From an uncultured Metabacillus sp. (GTDB taxonomy: Bacteria > Bacillota > Bacilli > Bacillales > Bacillaceae): a stretch of DNA of 64,000 nt. The notes under the pieces were generated by a model, which saw only the letters and a program-made list of their open reading frames with translations, did no database searches and was not told the origin of the DNA. Location of the stretch: assembly GCF_947503125.1 (NCBI RefSeq), contig NZ_CANNCR010000022.1, positions 1-64,000 of the forward strand, given 5' to 3'. How positions within the stretch are numbered: the first letter of the stretch is position 1; each line of letters starts with the position of its first letter. Of this stretch, positions 1-8,590 are shown in pieces. A program made the position numbers and the translations under genes.

Positions 1-92
1 CCCTATTCAATATAGGAATCATCTTCTATTTGCTTGACTCTTTTTTTCATGTGTCCTTGACACGGGTACCAGTTTATGGCAGCCTCTCTTTA

Positions 93-218
93 TTATTTCT
101 GTAAATCCTTTTTCGTTTTTTCACTTCTAATATTAATATCCTTTGAAAACTCTGTATCCTGTTGTTTGTTATTCGGATATTTGTTTTGTCGTTCACGATT
201 ATCATTACGATTTGTCAT
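93..218 (-). CDS. Small hydrophilic hypothetical protein (41 aa)
   Basis: A 41-codon reading frame starts with ATG at 218 behind a strong ribosome site (GAGAGGAGG, plus strand 222-230) and ends with TAA at 93. The protein is rich in Asn, Lys, Arg and Gln and has no hydrophobic segment, so it should be soluble. Such small polar proteins are common among spore-associated genes of Bacillaceae, but I do not recognise a family. It lies on the same strand as the 395-781 coat-like gene, and a terminator-like hairpin plus a repeat copy sit between them, so it is probably transcribed separately. The good ribosome site is the main support. Confidence 0.5.
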   Translation of the reverse strand: MTNRNDNRERQNKYPNNKQQDTEFSKDINIRSEKTKKDLQK

Positions 219-270
219 ACATATGTACCTCCTCTCAACATAATCAACTTTATTATGTACAAACTATAGT

Positions 271-314
271 TTTTTATCCCAATCTTTACGGGCAGTAAAC
301 CCCCCACTGATGGA
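271..314 (+). repeat. Short form of a dispersed repeat (copy A)
   Basis: The segment reads TTTTATCCC, then ACGGGCAGTAAA, a run of C, then ACTGATGGA. Copy B (880-935) and the two ends of the longer element at 48146-48384 share these words in the same order. It lies between two minus-strand small genes and carries no reading frame. Confidence 0.55.
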
Positions 315-343
315 TATAACAAGTTCAAAAAATGAATTGAAAA

Positions 344-381
344 CAAGGATGACCTTAGATAATTACTAATGATCATCCTTG
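344..381 (-). terminator. Hairpin downstream of the 395-781 gene
   Basis: The arms CAAGGATGA and TCATCCTTG can pair just past the stop codon of the minus-strand coiled-coil gene. The following T tract on the minus strand is weak, so it could also only protect the mRNA end. Confidence 0.5.
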
Positions 382-394
382 AATAATGACATGA

Positions 395-781
395 TTAAAA
401 ACCGCCTTCACCTGGAGTGAATGGCAGATCTAATCTATTTTCAACTGCACGAAGCCGTTGGTTAAGTCGATTTAATCTTCGAGTATGTTGCTCAACTCTT
501 TCATTGAGCTGTGTTACCAGCTGGTTTATACGGTTAAATTCACGACTGATTCTATTGATCTCCCGGTTTAATCGTCTTATTTCATCATTAAGTCTTGTAA
601 TTTCTCGTCCTTGGCGTTCATTTTGTCGTTCGAGTTGAGAAACTCTTCTTTCAAGTGGTGGTTGTCTATTTCCCTCATATTGTTCTGTTTGCTGTATAAA
701 AGCATCATAATCATATGGGGCATAATAATTATAATGATTAGGGATGAATTCTTGGTAATAATTGTATCCATAAGGATTCAT
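395..781 (-). CDS. Tyr/Asn-rich coiled-coil protein, spore-coat-like
   Basis: A 128-residue protein whose start at 781 is preceded by AGGAGAG. The first 35 residues are rich in Tyr, Asn and Pro, as in several spore-coat proteins. Residues about 43-118 form one long charged coiled coil with repeated R-L-N-x-E/R-I heptads, and the C-terminal end is Gly-rich. There is no signal peptide, membrane segment or enzyme motif. The coat assignment is inferred from composition alone. It is a single gene with its own hairpin after the stop. Confidence 0.7.
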   Translation of the reverse strand: MNPYGYNYYQEFIPNHYNYYAPYDYDAFIQQTEQYEGNRQPPLERRVSQLERQNERQGREITRLNDEIRRLNREINRISREFNRINQLVTQLNERVEQHTRRLNRLNQRLRAVENRLDLPFTPGEGGF

Positions 782-879
782 GAAGGCAACTCTCCTTTAT
801 TTTTTATTGTATAAAATCCATATAAGTGTATGTAGGTTATGGCGGAGTGTTACAGTTTGAATCAGTTTTTATGCGAATT

Positions 880-935
880 TTTTTATCCCATTTTAACGAG
901 CAGTAAAACCCCCGCTGATAGGAGTCTCGCTTTAT
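880..935 (+). repeat. Short form of a dispersed repeat (copy B)
   Basis: It reads TTTTATCCCA, TTTTAACGAGCAGTAAAA, CCCCCGCTGATAGGAGTCTC and then GCTTTAT. The left part matches copy A and the left end of the 48146-48384 element. The right part matches that element's right end (TGATGGAAGTCTCACTTTAT). Only the ends are present; about 170 bp found in the long copy are absent here. Confidence 0.6.
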
Positions 936-1089
936 TTGTTAAAAACGTTATATTGACTAGCTATCGATGCATAAAGCGGTTCCACACACAGTGGACAAAT
1001 ACAGCCCATTAGAAAAATACTTGCTAAAAGAGAAAAAATGGTTTAATCTAAATCACATGTTTCAATTATTTTAAAATTTAATAATGTTC

Positions 1090-1265
1090 AGGCAATAGGT
1101 GTTAAAAGCTTTGCTTTTAACTTAAAAGGGAAGATCGGTGAAAATCCGGCACGGTCGCGCCACTGTAATGGGGAGCTTCAATCGCATCCACTGTTTCAAT
1201 TTGAAATGGGAAGGGATTTGAAGTGAAGAACCTGAGTCAGGAGACCTGCCTATTGTATGCACTTA
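1090..1265 (+). promoter_or_regulatory. Cobalamin (AdoCbl) riboswitch
   Basis: The leader carries the hallmarks of the cobalamin riboswitch: a 5' G/A-rich start with GGTGTTAAAAG, the segment GGGAAGATCGGTGAAAATCC with CGGCACGGTCGCGCC, the box GCCACTGTAATGGGGAGC, and the closing AGTCAGGAGACCTGCC near 1235-1250. It is followed by an intrinsic terminator and then metE. Because MetE is the B12-independent enzyme, ligand binding should switch the gene off when B12 is available. Confidence 0.93.
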
Positions 1266-1349
1266 TTACCTACGCGAAATAGGGAGGAGTGGTGGTCATA
1301 TGTTGAAACGATTCATTCATTTCAACTCTAGTTAACTATGCCTATCCAA

Positions 1350-1383
1350 AGTCTCTCTATCTATTCATAGAGAGGCTTTTTTA
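1350..1383 (+). terminator. Riboswitch expression-platform terminator
   Basis: The arms AGTCTCTCTAT and ATAGAGAGGCT pair perfectly except for one wobble and are followed by a T run, ending about 43 bases before the metE start. Its position between aptamer and gene makes it the likely off switch. Confidence 0.85.
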
Positions 1384-1425
1384 TTGGACAAACATCAGAA
1401 AAATTGGGAACGAGGAGAGAAGAAA

Positions 1426-3714
1426 ATGAAGATAAAAAGTTCAAATATTGGTTATCCAAGAATTGGTGAAAATCGTGAATGGAAAAAGCTTTTAGAATTA
1501 TTTTGGACAGAACAAGTAAGCGAAGGACAGTTTGAGAAAGAAATGGAACATATTCGCTTATCCCATTTGAAAAAACAGAAAGAGAAAGGCATTGATCTTA
1601 TCCCGATAGGTGATTTTAGTTACTATGATCATGTGCTCGATACAGCAGTTATGTTTGGGTTAATTCCTGAGCGTTTTAAAACGGAAGAGAAAGGGCTGAC
1701 TCTTCAAACCTATTTCGAGATTGCCAGGGGAAGCAAAGGGAAAATCGCCTCTGAGATGACAAAATGGTTTAATACAAACTATCACTATATTGTTCCGGAA
1801 TTAAAGAATGCACAACCTAATTTAGGCAAAAATCGATTGCTTGACTTGTACCTTGAAGCAAAACAAAAGCTCGGCATAGAGGGAAAGCCGGTTATTCTTG
1901 GCCCAATTTCATTATTGTCTTTATCTAAAGGGTATGATAAGCAAAGAAGAGCAGAACTATTAAACTCACTTATTCCTCTCTATATAGATGTGTTTAAGCA
2001 ATTAGAAGAAGCTGGTGCAGAATGGATTCAGGTAGATGAACCCATTTTAGTAAAAAATGTTGATAAAGAAATCATTGATGAGTTTAAAAAAGTTTATGCT
2101 GCGTTTAATGAAGGGGTTCCTGAAGTTAACGTTATCCTTCAAACGTATTTTGAAAGTCTCGAATTTTATCAAGAAATCATTGAGTTGCCAGTTCAAGGGT
2201 TAGGTCTTGATTTTGTACATGATGCAGGGAGAAATCTTGAAAATCTAAAAGAACACGGTTTTCCGAGCGATAAGGTTCTTTTCGCAGGTGTCATTGATGG
2301 ACGTAATATTTGGAAATCTCATTTGACAAAAAAATTAACGGCAGTCTATGAATTAACGAGGTTTATTGATAAAGATCGCCTGATTATCCAGCCATCCTGC
2401 AGTTTGCTTCATGTTCCAGTTACTGTAAAAAGCGAGCAACAATTGGATACACAAATAAAAAAAGCCTTATCTTTTGCAGATGAAAAGCTAGAAGAAGTTG
2501 TGCTGTTAACAAAAGTTGCAAATCATGATGGCAGTGTTCAAGAACTAGAAGTACATGATCAAGCAATTGTTGAATTAACAAATTCCTCACATCGAAATGT
2601 AAAAACTGTCCAAGAAGCAATTAACAATATAGGCAATTATTCTTCGGAACGAATTGATGTGATAAAACGGAAAGAAGTACAAGCTGAACGCTTTGATTTA
2701 CCAATATTACCTACGACTACAATTGGCAGCTTTCCTCAAACGAAGGAAGTACGTAAAGAGCGATTGAAATGGAGAAAAGGTGAGCTAACAGCTCATCAAT
2801 ATGAGGAATACATCAAAGCTGAAATCAAGAAGTGGATCGATATTCAAGAAGAGATTGGACTAGATGTCCTTGTACATGGGGAGTTTGAAAGAACAGATAT
2901 GGTTGAGTTTTTCGGTGAAAAGATGGAAGGAATCGCCATTACAAAGTTTGGCTGGGTCCAGTCATATGGCTCACGCTGTGTAAAGCCTCCAGTTATATTT
3001 GGGGATGTGTATTGCAAAGAAACTATGACTGTAAAGGAAACGGTGTATGCACAATCTCTCACAGCTAAACCAGTAAAAGGCATGCTGACAGGACCTGTAA
3101 CAATTATCAATTGGTCATTTGTCCGTGATGATATTGATCGTACCGATGTCTTAAATCAAATCGCATTAGCGATCCGTTCAGAGGTTGAAGCACTTGAAGC
3201 TAGTGGAATTAAGATGATTCAAGTGGATGAAGCTGCATTGCGGGAAGGATTGCCTTTAAAAGAGGAAAAAACAGAAGCTTATTTAAATGCTGCAGTCTAT
3301 GCCTTTAAATTAGCTACATCTTCAGTGGAAGCGGACACGCAAATTCATACCCATATGTGTTATTCGAATTTTGATGATATTATTCATGCAATTGATGCGC
3401 TTGATGCAGATGTGATTTCAATTGAAACATCAAGAAGCCATGGTGAATTGATTGCTTCCTTTGAGCAGCATCATTACAACAAAGGGATTGGACTTGGTGT
3501 TTATGATATTCATAGCCCTCGTGTCCCTAGTTTAGAAGAAATCTCACAAAATATAAAACGTGCACTTGAGGTTCTGGACTACCGCGCATTTTGGGTAAAT
3601 CCTGATTGCGGACTGAAAACAAGAGGGGAAACAGAGACCATCGCTGCATTAAAAATAATGGTGGAAGCAGCTCATCAATATCGAGAAAGATTATCGACGA
3701 TCGAAACCGTCTAA
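1426..3714 (+). CDS. metE: Cobalamin-independent methionine synthase
   Basis: MetE transfers a methyl group from 5-methyltetrahydropteroyl-glutamate to homocysteine in the cytoplasm, the last step of methionine synthesis. The product from ATG 1426 is 762 residues, the usual length. I chose this start over an upstream in-frame TTG because GAGGAGA lies at the right distance. The N-terminal half holds folate-binding-type segments such as IQVDEP. The C-terminal catalytic half has the zinc ligands His643 and Cys645 (HTHMC), Glu667 (IETSRS) and Cys728 (NPDCGLKTRG), and GEFERTDMVEFFGE. It is a single gene under the cobalamin riboswitch, so it is expected to be expressed when B12 is scarce. Confidence 0.97.
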   Translation: MKIKSSNIGYPRIGENREWKKLLELFWTEQVSEGQFEKEMEHIRLSHLKKQKEKGIDLIPIGDFSYYDHVLDTAVMFGLIPERFKTEEKGLTLQTYFEIARGSKGKIASEMTKWFNTNYHYIVPELKNAQPNLGKNRLLDLYLEAKQKLGIEGKPVILGPISLLSLSKGYDKQRRAELLNSLIPLYIDVFKQLEEAGAEWIQVDEPILVKNVDKEIIDEFKKVYAAFNEGVPEVNVILQTYFESLEFYQEIIELPVQGLGLDFVHDAGRNLENLKEHGFPSDKVLFAGVIDGRNIWKSHLTKKLTAVYELTRFIDKDRLIIQPSCSLLHVPVTVKSEQQLDTQIKKALSFADEKLEEVVLLTKVANHDGSVQELEVHDQAIVELTNSSHRNVKTVQEAINNIGNYSSERIDVIKRKEVQAERFDLPILPTTTIGSFPQTKEVRKERLKWRKGELTAHQYEEYIKAEIKKWIDIQEEIGLDVLVHGEFERTDMVEFFGEKMEGIAITKFGWVQSYGSRCVKPPVIFGDVYCKETMTVKETVYAQSLTAKPVKGMLTGPVTIINWSFVRDDIDRTDVLNQIALAIRSEVEALEASGIKMIQVDEAALREGLPLKEEKTEAYLNAAVYAFKLATSSVEADTQIHTHMCYSNFDDIIHAIDALDADVISIETSRSHGELIASFEQHHYNKGIGLGVYDIHSPRVPSLEEISQNIKRALEVLDYRAFWVNPDCGLKTRGETETIAALKIMVEAAHQYRERLSTIETV

Positions 3715-3738
3715 TCCTTTTAAAGAGAATTATTTATG

Positions 3739-3773
3739 CATTACAGCCTTTTAAAGGTTGTAGTGCTTTTTTT
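3739..3773 (+). terminator. Terminator of metE
   Basis: The arms CATTACAGCC and GGTTGTAGTG, with two wobble pairs and an A/T-rich loop, precede a run of T. Confidence 0.75.
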
Positions 3774-3913
3774 AGCTATTTAACTTCCAAACTTTTAATA
3801 TACTATACCATTATTAGGCAGACTTTTAACTTGAGTCCTTTAAGGAAAATCACTTAAGCTTAACATAACCAACTTTATTGGCTAGTGAAAGCAAAATTTA
3901 GGAGGGAGCCAGT

Positions 3914-5332
3914 ATGGAACAATATCAATTGTATATTAATGGGGAATGGACAGGGGATCATTTGCCATCATTTAAGGTAACTAATCCAGCTACGAATGAA
4001 ATAATTGCAAAGGTCCCAAATGGAGGAGCAAAGGAATCATTAAAAGCGATCGAAGCAGCAACAGATGCCTTTCAGTTATGGTCTACATATTCAGCATATG
4101 AACGGGCTGAGTTAATTAGAAAATGGCATGACTTGATTCATCAGCATCGAGAGGAATTAGCTAAGTTAATGACAATGGAGCAAGGGAAGCCCTTAAAAGA
4201 AGCTAGCGGTGAAATAAATTATGCAAATGGATTTTTTTCTTGGTATGCAGAAGAAGCAAAACGCATCTATGGCGAAACGATTCCTGCTACCCAACGAAAT
4301 AAACGCTTATTTGTCCAAAAACAGCCAGTTGGCGTAGTAGCGGTTATCACTCCTTGGAATTTTCCAGCAGCAATGATTACAAGAAAGGTAGCTCCTGCAT
4401 TAGCAGCTGGTTGCACTGTTGTGATTAAGCCTGCTGAACAAACACCGCTTACAGCTTTAAAATTAGCCATGCTTGCTGATGAAGCGGGGATTCCAAAAGG
4501 TGTTATCAATGTAGTTTGTGGGCATGCAAAGGAAATTGGAAAAGTGCTGCTTCAAGATCCAAGAGTCCGTAAGCTCACATTTACAGGTTCAACAGAGGTT
4601 GGTAAGTTTTTAATGCAGCAATCAGCACAGACAGTAAAAAAGGTTTCCTTAGAGTTGGGCGGACACGCTCCAGTGATTGTTTTAGCTGATGCTGATCTGG
4701 ATAAAGCAGTTGATGGGGTTGTTGCAGCAAAATTCAGAAATGCTGGTCAAACATGTATTTGTGCCAATCGAATTTATGTTCACGAATCAATCTATCAAAC
4801 GTTCATTGAGAAGCTAATTCCAAAAGTAAAAGAGTTGGTGATTGGAAACGGCCTGGATGAAGGGGTGGATATTGGTCCGTTAATTGATCAGAAGGCGGTG
4901 GAAAAAGTGCTGCAGCATATAGGGGATGCAGTTGAAAAAGGGGCTAAAGTTGAATTAGGCGGTAAAAGAAGAGAAGGACTTTTTATTGAACCTACGATCC
5001 TTTCTAACATCAATGATAACATGCTCTGTATGACTGAAGAAACATTTGGGCCGATTGCTCCAGTGACAACCTTTAAAACGGAGGAAGAAGTGATTAAACG
5101 AGCAAACAACTCCATTTACGGATTGGCAGCCTATGTATTTACTGAAAATCTAGCGAAAGGTATTCAAGTAACAGAAGCGCTTGAATACGGAATTATTGGT
5201 TTAAACGATGGTCTGCCATCCACACCGCAAGCGCCATTCGGAGGCTTTAAGCAAAGCGGAATCGGCCGCGAGGGTGGTCATCATGGAATCGAAGAATATT
5301 TAGAGGTGAAATATATTTCACTTGGATTATAA
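3914..5332 (+). CDS. gabD: NAD(P)-dependent succinate-semialdehyde dehydrogenase
   Basis: A 472-residue aldehyde dehydrogenase, predicted to oxidise succinate semialdehyde to succinate in the GABA shunt. Visible motifs are the N-terminal NPATNE segment, the cofactor-binding TPWNFPAAM and FTGSTEVGK, the general-base Glu in LELGGHAP, and the nucleophile Cys281 in NAGQTCICANR. The LTFTGST to ELGGHAP region and the length fit GabD rather than betaine or proline-linked dehydrogenases. The start is set by TAGGAGGGAG just upstream. No aminotransferase (GabT) or regulator is adjacent, so the physiological substrate is inferred from family resemblance. Confidence 0.85.
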   Translation: MEQYQLYINGEWTGDHLPSFKVTNPATNEIIAKVPNGGAKESLKAIEAATDAFQLWSTYSAYERAELIRKWHDLIHQHREELAKLMTMEQGKPLKEASGEINYANGFFSWYAEEAKRIYGETIPATQRNKRLFVQKQPVGVVAVITPWNFPAAMITRKVAPALAAGCTVVIKPAEQTPLTALKLAMLADEAGIPKGVINVVCGHAKEIGKVLLQDPRVRKLTFTGSTEVGKFLMQQSAQTVKKVSLELGGHAPVIVLADADLDKAVDGVVAAKFRNAGQTCICANRIYVHESIYQTFIEKLIPKVKELVIGNGLDEGVDIGPLIDQKAVEKVLQHIGDAVEKGAKVELGGKRREGLFIEPTILSNINDNMLCMTEETFGPIAPVTTFKTEEEVIKRANNSIYGLAAYVFTENLAKGIQVTEALEYGIIGLNDGLPSTPQAPFGGFKQSGIGREGGHHGIEEYLEVKYISLGL

Positions 5333-5338
5333 CGGGTA

Positions 5339-5414
5339 TGAGACTGTCTCAAAGGGACTGACCCCTCCAACAAACACAATTTGGTGATCCTTTGCTGTAC
5401 AGTCTCATTTTTTT
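5339..5414 (+). terminator. Long hairpin terminator after gabD
   Basis: The arms TGAGACTGT and ACAGTCTCA enclose about 50 bases and precede a T run. The loop contains CTGACCCCTCCAACAAACAC (5358-5377), which recurs with three changes in the hairpin after glnA at 37380-37399. Confidence 0.7.
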
Positions 5415-5508
5415 AGAGTAATAGATTGTCTACCACGATCATAGGATATAAAGGATTGTTTTACGAGCTATTATTTAAAGTCAATTAAAGATAATTTTTA
5501 ATATCAAA

Positions 5509-5523
5509 TTATAATAATTATAA
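5509..5523 (+). promoter_or_regulatory. PerR box upstream of katA
   Basis: TTATAATAATTATAA is a perfect 7-1-7 palindrome identical to the PerR consensus. It sits just upstream of a -35-like TTGATT (5531) and a TATAAT (5556), and 73 bases before the katA start. PerR represses catalase genes and is inactivated by peroxide, so peroxide induction is expected. Confidence 0.85.
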
Positions 5524-5595
5524 AAAAGTATTGATTTTTAATTGAGAGATGTTATTATAATATCATACTTAAAAAATATTAGAGGTGATTCTTAC

Positions 5596-7050
5596 ATGAC
5601 GAATAACAGACTTACTACAAGCTGGGGTGCTCCAGTCGGGGACAACCAGAATTCAATCACAGCAGGAGGGCGCGGCCCGACATTACTACAAGATGTACAC
5701 CTTTTAGAGAAACTAGCACATTTTAATAGAGAACGTGTTCCTGAGCGTGTTGTACATGCAAAAGGTGCAGGTGCTCATGGTTACTTTGAAGTAACAAATG
5801 ATGTGACGAAATATACGAAAGCAAATTTCCTATCTGAAGTAGGAAAACGCACACCATTATTTATTCGTTTTTCAACAGTGGCTGGTGAATTAGGTTCAGC
5901 GGATACTGTTCGTGATCCGCGCGGATTTGCGGTGAAATTTTATACGGAAGAAGGCAATTACGATATTGTTGGGAACAACACACCGGTATTCTTTATCCGC
6001 GATGCGATCAAATTCCCTGATTTTATTCATACACAAAAGAGAGACCCGCAAACACATTTGAAAAACCCTAATGCGGTGTGGGATTTCTGGTCATTATCAC
6101 CTGAATCATTACATCAAGTAACAATCCTAATGTCTGATCGCGGAATACCGGCCACTTATCGCCACATGCATGGATTTGGCAGTCATACGTTCAAATGGAC
6201 AAATGCAGATGGTGAAGGAGTATGGATCAAGTATCACTTTAAAACAGAACAAGGGATTAAAAACATTACCCCTGAAGTTGCAGCGAAAATAGCAGGAGAA
6301 AATCCTGATTATCATACAGAAGATTTATTCAATGCGATTGAAAAAGGCGATTTTCCGGCATGGAGATTATATGTTCAAATTATGCCTTTAGAAGATGCTA
6401 ACACGTATCGTTTCGATCCATTTGATGTGACTAAGGTTTGGTCTCAAAAAGATTATCCATTAATTGAAGTAGGTCGTATGGTGCTAAATAGAAATCCGGA
6501 AAACTACTTTGCTGAAGTAGAACAAGCGACTTTCTCACCTGGAACAATTGTACCTGGCATAGATTTTTCACCAGACAAAATGCTTCAAGGCCGTTTATTC
6601 GCGTACCATGATGCCCATCGTTATCGCGTAGGAGCGAACCATCAAGCATTACCGATTAATCGTCCTAAAAATGAAGTGAAAAATTATCAGCGTGACGGCC
6701 AAATGAGATTTGATGACAATGGCGGTAAGTCTGTTTATTACGAGCCAAATAGTTTCGGTGGTCCAACAGAAACACCTGAACATAAACAGGCTGCATATCC
6801 CGTATCAGGTGTAGCAGATAGTGCTGCTTATGATCATAACGATCATTACACACAAGCGGGAGACCTGTACCGCTTAATGACTGAAGAGCAGCGTGCACAT
6901 CTTGTATCAAACATCGTAAATGCGATGAAGCCTGTTGAAAGAGATGACATTAAACTTCGACAAATTGGTCACTTCTATAAAGCTGATCCGGAATATGGCA
7001 CACGTATTGCTGAAGGCTTAGGCTTGTCTGTTCCAGAAGCAGTAAAATAA
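5596..7050 (+). CDS. katA: Vegetative haem catalase
   Basis: A clade 3 small-subunit catalase of 484 residues, converting hydrogen peroxide to water and oxygen. The start at ATG 5596 follows AGAGGTGAT; an in-frame upstream ATG at 5542 lacks a ribosome site. Motifs seen: the distal-His region ([16 protein letters not shown]), [27 protein letters not shown] split over residues about 93-118, the active-site Asn segment ([13 protein letters not shown]), and the proximal haem-ligand Tyr region ([14 protein letters not shown]). A perfect PerR box lies upstream and a terminator downstream, so it is a single peroxide-inducible gene. Confidence 0.96.
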   Translation: MTNNRLTTSWGAPVGDNQNSITAGGRGPTLLQDVHLLEKLAHFNRERVPERVVHAKGAGAHGYFEVTNDVTKYTKANFLSEVGKRTPLFIRFSTVAGELGSADTVRDPRGFAVKFYTEEGNYDIVGNNTPVFFIRDAIKFPDFIHTQKRDPQTHLKNPNAVWDFWSLSPESLHQVTILMSDRGIPATYRHMHGFGSHTFKWTNADGEGVWIKYHFKTEQGIKNITPEVAAKIAGENPDYHTEDLFNAIEKGDFPAWRLYVQIMPLEDANTYRFDPFDVTKVWSQKDYPLIEVGRMVLNRNPENYFAEVEQATFSPGTIVPGIDFSPDKMLQGRLFAYHDAHRYRVGANHQALPINRPKNEVKNYQRDGQMRFDDNGGKSVYYEPNSFGGPTETPEHKQAAYPVSGVADSAAYDHNDHYTQAGDLYRLMTEEQRAHLVSNIVNAMKPVERDDIKLRQIGHFYKADPEYGTRIAEGLGLSVPEAVK

Positions 7051-7123
7051 TAAGAAGCTATTAAACCATTCTCAGTTAATTTGACAAATACGATTTTTAT
7101 TTGATTCTCAAATATTCTCAATT

Positions 7124-7149
7124 AAAAACACCCGCATCGGGTGTTTTTC
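7124..7149. terminator. Bidirectional terminator between katA and the thioesterase gene
   Basis: AAAAACACCC and GGGTGTTTTT form a perfect stem with T runs on both strands, between two convergent genes. Confidence 0.9.
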
Positions 7150-7167
7150 TCTATGTCTTGAAGAAAG

Positions 7168-7674
7168 TTACAATGTCACAACATTTGCAAATGCTTCACT
7201 ATGTTCGCGTCGTTCTTTACGAACTTTTATACGCTGCCCTGCAGTATTGAACAGCATCACTTCTTCATCAGACTCTGGAATGACCTTTGGTACTTCAACA
7301 GGTTTCCCTTGATGATCCAATGCAACAAATGTTAAAAAGGAAGTCGCAGCAAGTTTCCGTTCACCCGTTCTTAAATCTTCAGCGATGACTTTTACAAAAA
7401 CCTCCATAGAGGAACGACCAACATATGATACAAATGATTTTAAGCTGACAGAATCACTTTGCCGGATAGGGACTAAAAAGTCCACAGAATCGGTTGAAGC
7501 TGTAACAACATCACAGCGTGAATGCATTGCTGCAGAAATAGAGGCAACATCGTCAATATAACTCATTAATTTGCCGCCAAACAATGTATTGTGATTATTT
7601 GTATCCAATGGAAATACTCTGCTTGTTTTAATAACAAGCGAATCTTTGCATTTTTTTTCTGCTCTTTCTGTCAT
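7168..7674 (-). CDS. ykhA: Acyl-CoA thioesterase, hotdog fold (YkhA-like)
   Basis: A 168-residue single-domain hotdog protein of the cytosolic acyl-CoA hydrolase (BFIT/BACH) type. The catalytic signature region reads DTNNHNTLFGGKLMSYIDD at residues about 25-43, followed by the strand segments VDFLVPI and SMEVFVKV typical of this family. It should release free fatty acid from acyl-CoA in the cytoplasm. The start at 7674 follows GGAGAG. It is convergent with katA and shares its terminator; nothing in the neighbourhood points to a specific substrate. Confidence 0.88.
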   Translation of the reverse strand: MTERAEKKCKDSLVIKTSRVFPLDTNNHNTLFGGKLMSYIDDVASISAAMHSRCDVVTASTDSVDFLVPIRQSDSVSLKSFVSYVGRSSMEVFVKVIAEDLRTGERKLAATSFLTFVALDHQGKPVEVPKVIPESDEEVMLFNTAGQRIKVRKERREHSEAFANVVTL

Positions 7675-8035
7675 TAGTGATTCTCTCCAATCTTTTTTGC
7701 CTTTTATTTCATTATTCTGTTTTTAGAATGGATCGTCAATTCATCTGTATCATTCTATGACAGTCGATTTATGCAAAAATAACCTTTTTTCTATTTTGTA
7801 CGAAATAAAGACTATATAATCGGTCACGACTATTATTTTTCGAACAGTGATCCTGTATTGCAAATTAATCGGCTTGTTAACAGTATCTTTCGAAAAGAAA
7901 TCATTCGTTTGACAAAAAATGATGTAAAAAGACAGGAAATCGTATTATAATGAACATAATCGAACAAATGTAAACCATTTTATACTTTTTGTTTTGATTT
8001 AACACAATGTGCAATCAATTTAGGAGGGGATTATT
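7675..8035. other. Divergent intergenic region, 361 bp
   Basis: It holds the upstream regions of the minus-strand thioesterase and the plus-strand transducer-like gene. A TATAAT at 7946-7951 is a plausible -10 for the plus-strand gene but I see no well-spaced -35. No reading frame, repeat or RNA gene was recognised. Confidence 0.4.
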
Positions 8036-8407
8036 TTGAACATAAAAAAAGGTGAAACACATTGGATTATTCCTGATGGATATATTCCGCCACTAAGTTC
8101 AGGGGAACTAACAAGCCATGAATCAATCTGTATTTTAAATTGCAATGAAGAAGCTGCGAACATACTTATTACTATCTATTTTGAAGACCGTGATCCGATT
8201 GAAAAAATTCCTGTTATGGTAGAAGGAAAGCGAAGCAATCATTTACGAACTTCCACGATAGAACGAAATGGAGAGTCGATCCCTCCAGGTGTTCCATATT
8301 CCATTGAAGTTGAGAGTGACTTGCCAATTTTTGTTCAATATAGTCGATTAGATTCTACACAACCAGGCTTGGCACTTATGTCGACAATGGGGTATCCTAT
8401 AAAATAA
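8036..8407 (+). CDS. Anabaena sensory rhodopsin transducer (ASRT) family protein
   Basis: A 123-residue single-domain beta-sandwich protein of the ASRT family (PF07100). The family signatures are the N-terminal HWIIPDGYIPP with its conserved Trp, then ESICILNCNEEAANILITIY followed by FEDRDP, the polar IPPGVPYSIEVESDLPIFVQ and the SRLD segment near the C terminus. The family was proposed to bind sugars or related small molecules and is often encoded beside carbohydrate genes rather than rhodopsins. The start is TTG 8036 behind TAGGAGGGGA. It immediately precedes the pectin two-component system; a role in sensing or handling pectin sugars is my inference. Confidence 0.85.
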   Translation: MNIKKGETHWIIPDGYIPPLSSGELTSHESICILNCNEEAANILITIYFEDRDPIEKIPVMVEGKRSNHLRTSTIERNGESIPPGVPYSIEVESDLPIFVQYSRLDSTQPGLALMSTMGYPIK

Positions 8408-8488
8408 GCAAGGATGGCGGCCTTATTTTACACTTTTAATTGAAAGCGCTCGCCTTGGCTATCTTTGTTATAAGGAAAAGTGGTTAAT

Positions 8489-8527
8489 AGGAAGTGGAGG
8501 TTTGGGATAATCAACTTTCCACTTCCT
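8489..8527 (+). other. Inverted repeat between the ASRT gene and the sensor kinase
   Basis: AGGAAGTGGA and TCCACTTCCT form a perfect 10-bp stem around a 19-base loop. It is followed by A/T-rich DNA but no clean T run, so it may be a weak terminator or an mRNA-end structure. Confidence 0.45.
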
Positions 8528-8590
8528 AATTAAAATTTTCTGTAGCGATTTGTTTAAAATGTCGATGCATAGTAAGGAGTTCAACATGCT

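Noticed and set aside
1301-1336. Short frame after ATG near 1301 in the metE leader with GGGAGGAG upstream
   Set aside because: It lies in the riboswitch expression platform, ends after about 11 codons and overlaps the possible antiterminator hairpin; more likely RNA structure than a peptide gene.
8441-8454. TGAAAGCGCTCGCC as a cre site after the ASRT gene
   Set aside because: Only the first ten bases agree with the CcpA consensus; the right half is wrong and no promoter lies nearby.
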